Source: JBGSUZ01 sp964404895 (GTDB lineage Bacteria; Bacillota; Clostridia; Peptostreptococcales; Acidaminobacteraceae). From it: a DNA stretch of 64,000 nt. The notes beneath the pieces are model-generated. The model was not told where the DNA came from. It searched no databases and worked only from the letters and a program-made list of their open reading frames with translations. The first letter of the stretch is position 1; each line of letters begins with the position of its first letter. Shown one piece after another: positions 24,632 to 33,299 of this stretch. The stretch spans positions 930,001 through 994,000 of the forward strand of contig CAYOLV010000001.1 of NCBI GenBank assembly GCA_964404895.1, given 5' to 3'. Both the position numbers and the translations under genes were made by a program.

Positions 24632-25054
24632 ATGAAGACTAGAGACGCATTATCATTGATATCCAAAATCAGAGAAGCCGCTAATGGGGTCATTGTTTCT
24701 AAAATGGCGAAAGCAGGCATTAACGACCTTGTAACTTCCCACGGGGATATTCTCTATGCCCTTTTCAAAAGACCTCAAATGACCATGGCTGAGATTGCTG
24801 ATAAGATTGGCAAGGATAAGTCCACAGTGACTGCCTTGGTCAATAAATTAGTGACACTGGAATATGTTCAGAAAAACCGGGACACGGAGGACAATCGGGT
24901 CATCTATGTAAGTCTTACCGACAAGGGATTAACCCTCGAGCCCATCTTTGAAGACATTTCAAAAGAGTTGATGGAAGTGTTCTATCAAGGTGTTTCAGAG
25001 GAAGAGAAGCAGCAACTCATTCAGGTTTTAATGAAAATTTACAGCAATTTCTAG
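24632..25054 (+). CDS. MarR-family regulator, probably leaderless
   Basis: The 140-residue winged-helix protein has the MarR recognition region IADKIGKDKSTVTALVNKLV (~59-78) and the wing DTEDNRVIYVSLTDKG (~86-101). An in-frame TTG at 24608 lies inside the operator and is rejected. The ATG at 24632 has no Shine-Dalgarno sequence but coincides with the predicted transcription start, which points to a leaderless mRNA. Matching palindromes lie before this gene and before the adjacent hydrolase, so it probably represses both. Confidence 0.82.
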   Translation: MKTRDALSLISKIREAANGVIVSKMAKAGINDLVTSHGDILYALFKRPQMTMAEIADKIGKDKSTVTALVNKLVTLEYVQKNRDTEDNRVIYVSLTDKGLTLEPIFEDISKELMEVFYQGVSEEEKQQLIQVLMKIYSNF

Positions 25055-25067
25055 TTCTTTTTATCTA

Positions 25068-25089
25068 TTTAGTTTGATATCAAACTAAA
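25068..25089. promoter_or_regulatory. Second copy of the MarR operator
   Basis: TTTAGTTTGA-TA-TCAAACTAAA is a perfect 10-2-10 palindrome whose core AGTTTGA-NN-TCAAACT equals the operator at 24604-24621. It sits about 45 bases before the alpha/beta-hydrolase start codon. Confidence 0.82.
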
Positions 25090-25132
25090 CCTTGCTTGTG
25101 TTACTTCACCAATTTTAAAGGAGGGTACCAAA

Positions 25133-25966
25133 ATGATGGATTATGTTAAAACCATGCCTGCGCACTCAGGCGAATTTGTTGGAGAAAAGGATCTTTATTT
25201 GGAAGTTTTTAAGGCAGGGATAGGTAAAAATCCCCCCAAAACGCCCATTCTATTTGTCCACGGAGCCTATAGCGGCAGTTGGATGTGGTGCAAATACATT
25301 CCTCAGTTTTTAGAGGCGGGCTATGATTGCTACGGAATGAACCTAAGCAGTCATTATAAAAGCAGAAGCCAAGACATGACCCGTTTAACTTTTGACGACT
25401 ATTTGGAAGATATCAGAGTGGTCATTGCTTCCTTAAGGTTTAAGCCTATTTTAATCGGTCACAGCATGGGTGGTCTATTGGGTCAAAAGATTGCGGAAGA
25501 AGATCTCATTGAAGCCCTTGTGACTATTGACAGCAGTGTGAGTCGCGAAGTGAATCAGCTCGTACCCTACCCTCCAGTGGAGCCAATACCTTCAGAAATA
25601 GTTGTACCAGCACCTTTAAGGGAAGAACATGAGAGCGTAGATGAGTCTAGTGAGGATATACTCTTCCAACGAAAATACTTAAGTATGGAATCGGCTCAAG
25701 CCATGAGGGCGTTTTCCTTTGCATATGGCACAAGAGAAGGGATTAGCGTTGACTCAAGTCGTATAAAGTGTCCAGTTTTAGTGGTTAAAGCTGTTAATTC
25801 TGAGACAGATGAACGCCGTGGACAGGAGATGGCAACCTTTTTAAAGGGGGCGTATTTGAGTGTCAAAGATGCCACTCATACTGGGGTAATGGTAGGCCAG
25901 AGAACGGTTGAAATCGTCCTGTCGATTATCCGATGGCTGGACGAAAATGACAATAAACCAAGATAA
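25133..25966 (+). CDS. Alpha/beta-hydrolase under probable MarR control
   Basis: The 277-residue protein has the alpha/beta-hydrolase fold markers: HG oxyanion region in LFVHGAYSGSW (~40-50), nucleophile elbow GHSMGG (Ser ~108), and a late His in DATHTGVMVG (~258). It lacks a signal peptide. It is probably an esterase or lipase-like enzyme acting on a small compound that also relieves MarR repression; the substrate is unknown. AAAGGAGG precedes the ATG. Confidence 0.85.
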   Translation: MMDYVKTMPAHSGEFVGEKDLYLEVFKAGIGKNPPKTPILFVHGAYSGSWMWCKYIPQFLEAGYDCYGMNLSSHYKSRSQDMTRLTFDDYLEDIRVVIASLRFKPILIGHSMGGLLGQKIAEEDLIEALVTIDSSVSREVNQLVPYPPVEPIPSEIVVPAPLREEHESVDESSEDILFQRKYLSMESAQAMRAFSFAYGTREGISVDSSRIKCPVLVVKAVNSETDERRGQEMATFLKGAYLSVKDATHTGVMVGQRTVEIVLSIIRWLDENDNKPR

Positions 25967-25994
25967 ATTTTTAACGATTTCAATGGGCAACAGA

Positions 25995-26031
25995 ATAAAA
26001 TAAAGTTTTTTTTGAAATTTCTTTATTTTAT
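25995..26031. repeat. AT-rich 11-bp inverted repeat after the hydrolase gene
   Basis: ATAAAATAAAG (25995-26005) and CTTTATTTTAT (26021-26031) are perfect arms. All pairs but one are A-T, so it would be a weak terminator at best. Confidence 0.35.
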
Positions 26032-26137
26032 ACGCAATAATGCGGGACAAACTTAGTCCATCCATTCTCATACAGTTGATAAAGGTGTAAGGTATATTTA
26101 CGGCTTTATAGATTGTAAATGTTTGAGGAGGCTAATA

Positions 26138-27379
26138 ATGGAAAAGAAGAAAGTTGCTACACACAGCAAACAAGCGCCAAAAACGAAACAGAACAAAATG
26201 GGCTTGGCAATTTTGCTGATGGTTACCATATTCATGGCAATCGGATTTTTACCAGCACTAAACCCTACAGTTACAAATGTTGCTAAAACTGCTGTTGACA
26301 CTGTCAGCGAGACAGGTTTTGGACCTGTATTGGATTCATTGAAATATGAAAAATCCATACATATTCTTGCCATGCTTTTACTCGGTTTTGGATTCTTAAT
26401 GGTCTTTGTCAGAAAACATGGCTTCAGCTCAGTAACGGCTACTTTCTTAGTGGTCAGTGTGAGCTTACCTTTGTACATGCTGATCAAAAGCTTTGGACCA
26501 GGTGAGTTCCAAATGACTGTGGTCAACATAGATACGTTTATCTTTGCTGAGTTTGCGGCGGCAAGTTTGCTCATCGCCATAGGTGCACCGCTGGGTCGAC
26601 TGAAAATGGATCAATACATAGCTTTGGCATTCTTGTTTATTCCCGCATATATGTTCAATGAATGGCTCATGCTTGAAAGCGGCTTCTTCAAAGGATTTTT
26701 AGATACAGGGGGTTCTGTGGTGATTCACGCCTTTGGTGCTTATTTTGGACTGGGTGTGGTGGCAAATACTTACTTCAAGTTTAAGGACAAGGCGGGCAGT
26801 GAAGCCGATAAAATCAGCAATCAATTATGTCTCATCGGTAGCATGGTGCTTTGGATCTTCTGGCCATCTTTCACAGGGGCATTGGTAACACCTGAAGAAG
26901 TGCCGCTTACGGCAATCAATACAGTATTTGCCCTTTGTGGTGCGACGTTAGCTACATACATTTTCACACGTCTTATCCGCGGCAAAATTGAAGTGGAAGA
27001 CATTGCTAATGCCGCACTGGCAGGTGGTGTTGCCATCGGTTCAACTTGTAACGCAGTAACACCGGGTTATGCCATGTTGATTGGTATTGCTGCAGGTGCT
27101 CTTAGTACAGCTGGCTACGCAATTCTTGCTCCTAAAGTTGAAAAGTGGATCAAAGGCACAGATACTTGTGGTGTTCACAACCTTCACGGAATGCCCGGTG
27201 TTTTAGGCGGTCTGATTGGGGCGTTAGTCACTGGCAATGTAGGCGTTCAGGTACTGGCTGTGGTCATTACTGTGGTTCTTGCCTTTGCCTTTGGTAAAGT
27301 TACAGGCATTTTGATCAGCTTTATTGGTGAAAAGGAAACCCCTTACAGCGATGAAGATGAGTTTATATTGGAACACTAA
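26138..27379 (+). CDS. Rh-type ammonium/CO2 channel (Amt/MEP/Rh family)
   Basis: This 413-residue protein has about 11-12 membrane helices. DTGGSVVIHAFGAYFGLGV (~190-208) and VHNLHGMPGVLGG (~342-354) provide the two pore histidines and match the Rhesus-type branch better than classic AmtB. It should conduct NH3/NH4+ or possibly CO2 across the membrane. A basic, hydrophilic N-terminus (~25 residues) precedes helix 1. GAGGAGG seven bases upstream selects the ATG at 26138. No GlnK (PII) gene is adjacent, unlike most amtB loci. Confidence 0.87.
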   Translation: MEKKKVATHSKQAPKTKQNKMGLAILLMVTIFMAIGFLPALNPTVTNVAKTAVDTVSETGFGPVLDSLKYEKSIHILAMLLLGFGFLMVFVRKHGFSSVTATFLVVSVSLPLYMLIKSFGPGEFQMTVVNIDTFIFAEFAAASLLIAIGAPLGRLKMDQYIALAFLFIPAYMFNEWLMLESGFFKGFLDTGGSVVIHAFGAYFGLGVVANTYFKFKDKAGSEADKISNQLCLIGSMVLWIFWPSFTGALVTPEEVPLTAINTVFALCGATLATYIFTRLIRGKIEVEDIANAALAGGVAIGSTCNAVTPGYAMLIGIAAGALSTAGYAILAPKVEKWIKGTDTCGVHNLHGMPGVLGGLIGALVTGNVGVQVLAVVITVVLAFAFGKVTGILISFIGEKETPYSDEDEFILEH

Positions 27380-27479
27380 TTTGTCAAATATTATAAAAAC
27401 TTAATAGATAGGATCGGCAGCGTAAGATGTCCGTTTTGGGGAAAAAATATAGCAAGTCTAAACAGAGAGGGGTTTTTCT

Positions 27480-28841
27480 ATGAACCGTTTTTTAAGGCCT
27501 GCATGTTTCAAACGACATCAGTTGCCGATCCTTTTTATTGTTTTTGCAGTTGTATTAATGAGTACAGGGTGCAGTTCGCAGACGGCAGGAAAGTCAGAAC
27601 GATTGCCAGTTGTTTTTGAAGACTACTCCTCGCAAATTTCTTCAGAACGTATGGTGGCCTCTATTGAAGCCTTATCTGAGTCTGAAGAGGGACGTATTGC
27701 AGGGTTTGAAAGTGAATTTCAGGCTGGGGCATATATCAGTCAACGCTTTAAGGACATGGGACTTGAAGTAAGTGAGCAGGAATTTCCAATCCAAGCTTAT
27801 TTATGCACGAACTTTAAAATCAGTCTAAATACGGGTGTTGAAAAAGAACTAAAGGATGCTATGGTGCTCAACTACAGTGGCAGTACGCCAGAAGATGGTC
27901 TAAATGCGGAAATTGTCTTTGTAGGTATGGGCGCTATGTCAGACTACTCAGGAAAATCGGTTTCAGGTAAGTTTGTCTTGATCCAAAGAGGAGGAGAACT
28001 CTTTAGAACAAAAGTAGCGAGGGCAGTTGGGGCAGGGGCTGCAGGGGCTATTTTCTACGACCCTAACGGTGAAAATGCCATTTCTGCTACTTTGGGAGAG
28101 TTGTCAGACATTCCTGCTTTGTGCATTTCTCGAACCGATGCACAGTCAATTTTAGAAAACTTAGGCAGCAATAAAAAAGCTTCCGCTCATGTAGTGGTAA
28201 ACTGTATTAGTGAAGCAAGTATTTCTAAAAATATTATTGGGACATTAAAAAGTAAACAAAATCCATCGGGAAAAACCTTGGTAGTAGGTGCCCATTACGA
28301 CAGTGTCAATACGCCTGGAGCCAATGACAATGCCTCAGGTGTTTCTGCGATGATTGAAATGGCAAAGGTTATTTCTGAACTGAAAACACCTCTCAATTGT
28401 GATATTCAGTTTGTAGCTTTTGGTGCGGAAGAGATTGGGTTACTGGGTTCCAGTACTTACGTAGAGCATGTTTTTAGTGATAAAGTTGAAAAACCTATAG
28501 CGATGTTGAACTTTGATATGGTAGGTTGCGGTGAATCGACTGGCGTTTATACGGCTACTGGTGAGATTTATACAGGTCTCAAAGACCTTTCCAGTGCGGC
28601 ACTAGAAAAGTTGGGGTATACTTATGAGGTAGGGGAAACGGACAACAGCGATCACGTGCCATTTGCCATGTCAGGCATCCCGTCTCTTTTATTTGAAAAT
28701 GGTCCTTATGAAGACTACCATACTAAAAATGATAAAGTTGGTGCTATTGAACCCGATGCCATGATTAGAGTGACCAATATGGGTGTTTCTCTTTGTGTTG
28801 CAATTGGAAAAGACCCAGAACATATTCTTGAAAAAAGATAG
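27480..28841 (+). CDS. Lipoprotein aminopeptidase, M28 family with PA domain
   Basis: The 453-residue exported protein has a lipobox LMSTGC (Cys ~31) for membrane anchoring, a PA (protease-associated) insert around residues 140-230 and a C-terminal M28 metallopeptidase domain. Zinc ligands are visible in AHYDSV (~271), NDNASG (~283), FGAEEIG (~312), NFDMVG (~340) and DYHTKND (~419). It should trim N-terminal residues from peptides outside the membrane. GAGAGGGG precedes the ATG. Confidence 0.9.
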   Translation: MNRFLRPACFKRHQLPILFIVFAVVLMSTGCSSQTAGKSERLPVVFEDYSSQISSERMVASIEALSESEEGRIAGFESEFQAGAYISQRFKDMGLEVSEQEFPIQAYLCTNFKISLNTGVEKELKDAMVLNYSGSTPEDGLNAEIVFVGMGAMSDYSGKSVSGKFVLIQRGGELFRTKVARAVGAGAAGAIFYDPNGENAISATLGELSDIPALCISRTDAQSILENLGSNKKASAHVVVNCISEASISKNIIGTLKSKQNPSGKTLVVGAHYDSVNTPGANDNASGVSAMIEMAKVISELKTPLNCDIQFVAFGAEEIGLLGSSTYVEHVFSDKVEKPIAMLNFDMVGCGESTGVYTATGEIYTGLKDLSSAALEKLGYTYEVGETDNSDHVPFAMSGIPSLLFENGPYEDYHTKNDKVGAIEPDAMIRVTNMGVSLCVAIGKDPEHILEKR

Positions 28842-28851
28842 GAGTATTCTC

Positions 28852-29403
28852 ATGAAAATTGCCGTTATTTATGCATCTAAATCTGGATTTACGAAAAAAT
28901 ATGCCACATGGCTTTCCGAGGTTTTATCAGGAGAGTTGTTGCCTTTAAACGAAGTGACGGCGGCTCATTTAAGAGAATGTGATTTGCTCCTTTATGGCGG
29001 CGGACTTTATGCGGGAGGCATCAACGGGCTCAAAAAGTTTAATGCCTTAGCGCAGGGCATCTCAAAAGATAAGATAATTTATTTTGCTACTGGGGCGACC
29101 CCACCGCGGGAAGAGGTTGCACCTGAATTGATCCAAGGTAACTTTCCTTTGGAAGAACAAAACAAAATCCAGTTTTTCTACTTGCGTGGCGGATTTGACA
29201 ACAATCTGCTAGGGATGGTGGATCGAATACTCATGAGCCTCTTTAAAAGAATGATCAAACGTAAAAAGGCTGAAGACCGAACTCCTGACGAGAGTGGCAT
29301 GCTGGCTGCTTATGATCATCCGGTGGACTTTACCAATATTAAGCATATTGAACCGATTATAGCTTGTGTTCAGACAAAAGCGAGCAAGCTAGGACAGGAA
29401 TAA
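28852..29403 (+). CDS. Flavodoxin-domain protein
   Basis: The 183-residue protein begins with a flavodoxin FMN phosphate loop, IYASKSGFTKKYA (~5-17), and a GGGLYAGG loop (~49-56). It resembles the Flavodoxin_5 / protoporphyrinogen-oxidase-like group. It may act as an electron carrier or small flavin-dependent oxidoreductase; the role is not determined. TAGGAG precedes the ATG at 28852, ten bases after the peptidase stop. Confidence 0.8.
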   Translation: MKIAVIYASKSGFTKKYATWLSEVLSGELLPLNEVTAAHLRECDLLLYGGGLYAGGINGLKKFNALAQGISKDKIIYFATGATPPREEVAPELIQGNFPLEEQNKIQFFYLRGGFDNNLLGMVDRILMSLFKRMIKRKKAEDRTPDESGMLAAYDHPVDFTNIKHIEPIIACVQTKASKLGQE

Positions 29404-29446
29404 ATAAGCCTAAGGCTCTATAATTTGATTAAGGGAGGTGAGAAAA

Positions 29447-30307
29447 ATGGATTTCATTCAAAGCATGCAGCACGCAATTGACTATATGGAAGGGCATTTA
29501 TTAGAGCCCATTACTTATGAAAATGTGGCAGAATCTGTATTTATGTCTAGCTATCATTTTCATAGAACCTTTAGCTTGCTCACCGGGATGACAGCAAATG
29601 AGTATATCAGGAACAGACGGCTTTCTTTGGCGGGTCAGGAACTTTCAATGTCTGACTATAAAGTGATCGATATTGCTTTAAAATACGGTTACGACACACC
29701 TGAGAGCTTTGCAAAGGCATTTGCTAGGTTCCACGGCACAACGCCTCACTTAGTTAAGCAGTCTGGAGCTGAAATGAAACTGTTTAATCGCCTGCTCATA
29801 AAAATCAAATTGGAAGGCGGTATGGCAATGGACTACAGAATTGAGAAAAGAGAACCTTTTACTTTGTTGGCGATGGTGAAGCAATTCACAAATGAGACAA
29901 TCACGGAGACAGGGAACACTGAAATTCCGGAATTTTGGACACAATCGAAGGCAGATGGCACCTTTGACATTTTAAACAAGGCTGGAAAAACGAGTGATTT
30001 TTACGGCTTGTGTGCCCCAGTTTCAAAAGAGAGCAAATGCTTCGACTATGGCATAGGGGTTTTGTACAACGGAACCGAAGTGCCAAAGGGATTCACAATA
30101 TGGGAAGTTAAACCCACAGAGTGGGCAGTTTTTAAGTGTATGGGAGAAGATGGGGCGTGCATCGGAGAAATTTGGGAAAAAATATTTTCTGAGTTTCTAC
30201 CAGGCTCAGACTATAATATTCTAGACGATACAGATTTTGAACTTTACTCAGAGGGACTGCCTGAAGGCTGTTTCTGTGAAGTCTGGATTCCGATTCAAGC
30301 AAAATAA
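29447..30307 (+). CDS. AraC-family regulator with GyrI-like effector domain
   Basis: The 286-residue protein has two AraC-type helix-turn-helices (~1-105, with VAESVFMSSYHFHRTFSLLTG and ALKYGYDTPESFAKAFARFHG) and a C-terminal GyrI-like small-molecule binding domain (~130-285). Proteins with this layout, such as Rob or BmrR-like regulators, often respond to toxic hydrophobic ligands and control efflux. The target is unknown. GGGAGG eight bases before the ATG at 29447 sets the start. Confidence 0.87.
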   Translation: MDFIQSMQHAIDYMEGHLLEPITYENVAESVFMSSYHFHRTFSLLTGMTANEYIRNRRLSLAGQELSMSDYKVIDIALKYGYDTPESFAKAFARFHGTTPHLVKQSGAEMKLFNRLLIKIKLEGGMAMDYRIEKREPFTLLAMVKQFTNETITETGNTEIPEFWTQSKADGTFDILNKAGKTSDFYGLCAPVSKESKCFDYGIGVLYNGTEVPKGFTIWEVKPTEWAVFKCMGEDGACIGEIWEKIFSEFLPGSDYNILDDTDFELYSEGLPEGCFCEVWIPIQAK

Positions 30308-30314
30308 ATATAAG

Positions 30315-30350
30315 AAAAGCCTCATCGTTGAGAAACGATGAGGCTTTTTT
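30315..30350. terminator. Bidirectional intrinsic terminator
   Basis: A perfect 15-bp stem (30315-30329 with 30334-30348) with a GAGA tetraloop and flanking A and T runs lies between convergent genes. Confidence 0.92.
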
Positions 30351-30355
30351 ACGAG

Positions 30356-30679
30356 TTACAGTTTATTATGAGTTACTCTTGGTGGTAGATGGAGTCCTTC
30401 TATTTCAATCTTATCGTGGATTAAGTGATGAATTCTAATAAAAGTAACTTCAGGCGCAGTTTCTAGTACTTTATCAAAGTATACAGTAATGTGATTGACC
30501 TCGTACTGATCGTACTTATCTAAATGGTTAGGGTCAGGTGCTTTAAAATGAATGATTGGGTAAGAATAGGCATCTGAACAGTTCGTTCCAACACATTCAT
30601 GGTCTGCAGTAACCGTTATTACAGTGTAATCGTGATAGTCCAAGTAAGAGAGCACATCTGAATGCATTTGAATTTTCAC
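30356..30679 (-). CDS. Small hypothetical protein with a CxxxxC motif (paralog of the partial gene at 3-86)
   Basis: The 107-residue protein has no recognised family. It contains DHECVGTNCSDAYSYP (~26-41), whose two cysteines could bind metal, and many histidines (HH at ~83-84). The overall beta-rich pattern recalls HesB-like small proteins, but this is a weak guess. The GTG start has AAGGAAGG seven bases upstream. Its last 27 residues match those encoded at 3-86, so the genome holds at least two copies. Confidence 0.65.
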   Translation of the reverse strand: MKIQMHSDVLSYLDYHDYTVITVTADHECVGTNCSDAYSYPIIHFKAPDPNHLDKYDQYEVNHITVYFDKVLETAPEVTFIRIHHLIHDKIEIEGLHLPPRVTHNKL

Positions 30680-30887
30680 AAAATCACCTTCCTTGAAATG
30701 TATATTAAATCGGGTTTATTAATACCCACATTATTGATACCCAATTTATTTATAAAATAGCATTATTGAAACTGATTTTTTAAAATACAATAGGGTTTTA
30801 ATATACTAACCATACCACAAAAACGGCTAAAAGTAAGTAATTGTAAAAAAAGTAAAAAAGGTGTATTGAGTATATGATGTGATTTTT

Positions 30888-31808
30888 ATGAAACGTATAA
30901 GTATGACAGCGCTTATGAGTGCCTATTCCAGAAACTATCATTCTACTTGAAATGTGGTTAAGATTTTTGATGACTTTTTAGCCCGAAACATTCTGACAGA
31001 AGAAGAAATTCAAACGATGTCTGCACATTTAAAAAAAGGTATTTCCTTCTTTAACCCTACTTTTATAGGGACGGAAGAGGAAGCTCTGCGCTGGATCGTG
31101 GACAATCAGTTGTCACCAACGCCTTTAGGTAGAGGCGCATTTACAGAAAATGCACTCTATAGGGCAAGTCGATTTGGTGTGCAACAATATTTGATGATAG
31201 CCTCAGGCTATGATACGTTTGCCTATCGTCAGCCAGAGTGGGCGTCGAAAATGCAAATTTTTGAGTTGGATCACCCAGATATGATTTGCGACAAGAAAAA
31301 TCGCGTAGCCAGTTTTAATGAGGAACTCCCCCACAACTTGACCTATTGTCCAATCGATTTTGAAAAAGAAAATTTAGCTGAGTTGTTAGTTCAGTTGGAT
31401 ACATTTGACCCTGCTCAAATCAGCTTTTTCAGTCTGCTAGGAATTGTCTACTATTTGCCTAAAGAGGTCTTTCGCAACCTGCTTGAGCAGATTCACAGGG
31501 TAGCGCCAGAGGGCAGTACAATCGTTTTTGACTATAACGATGCACTGGCATATACGCCAGAAGGTGGTGACCGTGCTCAAAAACAAGCGGCAATGGCGGA
31601 AACTGCTGGAGAAACCATGAAGGCAAGTTATTCTTACGAAGATTTAGAAAAAATCCTTTCTGAGTGCGGATTTATGATTTATGAGCATTTAACGCCTTTA
31701 GAAATTACGACACAGTATTTTGAAAGCTACAATAAAGATAATCCCTATCACCCGATGAGGGCGTTTGACAATGTCAATTATTGTTTTGCTGTAATAAAGT
31801 CATATTGA
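30888..31808 (+). pseudogene. LCM-type SAM methyltransferase interrupted by an in-frame TGA
   Basis: The frame from ATG 30888 reads 20 residues (MTALMSAYSRNYHST), hits TGA at 30948-30950, then continues in the same frame as NVVKIFDDFLARNILTEEE to 31808. In this family (leucine carboxyl/PPM1-like methyltransferases) the motif S-TAL-SA-AR-YHS......KIFDD.LA is continuous, so the two parts belong together and only one codon is abnormal. The rest is intact: GRGAFTENALYRA, SGYDTFAYR (SAM-binding), ELDHPD and FDYNDAL. No ribosome site precedes the GTG at 30954. It may be a fresh nonsense mutation, a sequencing error or read-through. Confidence 0.75.
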
Positions 31809-31872
31809 CAAATATCACCGTTTTTATTATATTAACGTTAAACAAAATAAAACGTTAGAAAGAAGGATTCCG

Positions 31873-32346
31873 ATGCTTACACTGCAAAAAATCACCAATG
31901 ATAACTTTCGCGAATGCATTTCGTTGGATACCACAGAAGCGCAGCATCATTTTGTAGCCAAGAATCTGATGAGTCTGGCACAAGCTTATGTAGCCCTTAC
32001 AACTGAGGGTTGCATTCCAATGCCCTACGCCATTTATGAAGAAAACACAATGATTGGTTTTATCATGTTGACTTATGAAGAAAAGTGCGAGGAGTTAAAT
32101 GATCAGTGTGCCTATTCCGTTTGGCGGTTTATGATTGATCAGCGCTATCAAGGCAAAGGATATGGAAAAGAAGCATTTCGTATGGCTTTAGACATTATCA
32201 AGTCATTCCCTCACGGTAAAGCTGAGCAAGTGGCTATTTCTTATGAACCTGAAAATAAAGTGGCCCAAAAATTATATGCCGCTTTTGGTTTTGTTGAAAG
32301 TGGTGAAATGTGTGGAGATGAAGTAGTCGCTGTTTTATCTCTTTAA
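31873..32346 (+). CDS. GNAT acetyltransferase, diamine acetyltransferase-like
   Basis: The 157-residue protein resembles BltD/spermidine acetyltransferase-type GNATs: PYAIYEENTMIGFIML (~47-62), WRFMIDQRYQGKGYGKEA (motif A, ~85-102) and ENKVAQKLYAAFGFVESGE (~128-146). It may acetylate polyamines; this is family-based. GAAGGA precedes the ATG. Confidence 0.8.
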   Translation: MLTLQKITNDNFRECISLDTTEAQHHFVAKNLMSLAQAYVALTTEGCIPMPYAIYEENTMIGFIMLTYEEKCEELNDQCAYSVWRFMIDQRYQGKGYGKEAFRMALDIIKSFPHGKAEQVAISYEPENKVAQKLYAAFGFVESGEMCGDEVVAVLSL

Positions 32347-32384
32347 AAAGGTACGAATATTAGCATTATAAGGAGGTGACAAAT

Positions 32385-33176
32385 ATGATAGAAATTTTTT
32401 CAGAAGATAGAAAACGATTAACGGCATTGTCTTTACCAGAAGATGAAGTTTGCATTTGGTCATGTATAGAAGGCATTATGGGTCGCAGTTGGATTAATGA
32501 TATAGAACATCCAACCTATGGTATTGTTGCAGTCGCGGATTTTCTTTTTTTATTGGGCTGCGCACCAATTGAAGTTAACTCTGAATTGAAGGATCTGATT
32601 GAAACTTTTGGAAGGAATCAGATTATAGTTTGTGGTCAACCTTCTTGGGAAAAAGTCATTATAAAGGAATTTCCAGATAACCACATACCTTTTAAGCGGT
32701 ATTCCTTTTATTGGGAGCCTGAAAGGTTTGATCAGAAGCAGTTACAGAACTATGCTCAAGCCGAAGAGCCCTCTGTTGAAGTCATGCCCTTTACACTGGC
32801 TACCGCAGAAAAAGCACTTGAAAATAACTTCACAGCTGATTACTGTATGTTTTTTGAATCCCCTGAAGCTTTTATGAGACAAGGGATAGGCTATTGTATT
32901 ATCAAAGATCAGGAAATAATCGCAGGTGCATCTTCTTACAGTGCCTGTTGTGGGGCAATTGATATTACCATAGGCACAGATATTGCTTATCGTAGGCAGG
33001 GACTGGCTTTAAAATGTGCATCGAAACTCATACTAGCGTGCTTAGAAAAAGGCATATACCCAAGATGGGATGCAGCAAATCTAGAGTCTGTTGAGTTGGC
33101 CAAGAAACTTGGTTATAGATTTAAAAATGAATATCAAGTTTACACAATAAAAGAAGGCGGTCTAGGAGATATATAA
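32385..33176 (+). CDS. GNAT acetyltransferase (PF12746-type)
   Basis: The 263-residue two-part protein has an N-terminal ~120-residue domain (SCIEGIMGRSWI..IEHPTYGIVAVADFLFLLG) and a C-terminal GNAT core (ITIGTDIAYRRQGLALKCASKLI, then ANLESVELAKKLGYRF). This fits the GNAT_acetyltran family of Firmicutes. The substrate is unknown. AGGAGG eight bases before the ATG at 32385 selects the start; the upstream GTG overlaps that site. Confidence 0.8.
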   Translation: MIEIFSEDRKRLTALSLPEDEVCIWSCIEGIMGRSWINDIEHPTYGIVAVADFLFLLGCAPIEVNSELKDLIETFGRNQIIVCGQPSWEKVIIKEFPDNHIPFKRYSFYWEPERFDQKQLQNYAQAEEPSVEVMPFTLATAEKALENNFTADYCMFFESPEAFMRQGIGYCIIKDQEIIAGASSYSACCGAIDITIGTDIAYRRQGLALKCASKLILACLEKGIYPRWDAANLESVELAKKLGYRFKNEYQVYTIKEGGLGDI

Positions 33177-33299
33177 TTTCAGTCATCTTATAGTTTAATG
33201 GTTTTTTAATAACTTAAACTGGGAATTGTACCGTATAATTTGTACTGTACGTTTGGGGTTGAGTTGTTTGACGACCTAATTAAAGATGATTGAAAGGTT

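Noticed and set aside
30948..30950. Selenocysteine codon in the LCM-type methyltransferase as a firm call
   Set aside because: I see no convincing SECIS-like hairpin right after the TGA and the position is not a cysteine in the family pattern I know, so a nonsense mutation or sequencing error is more likely. Kept only as an option in the finding.
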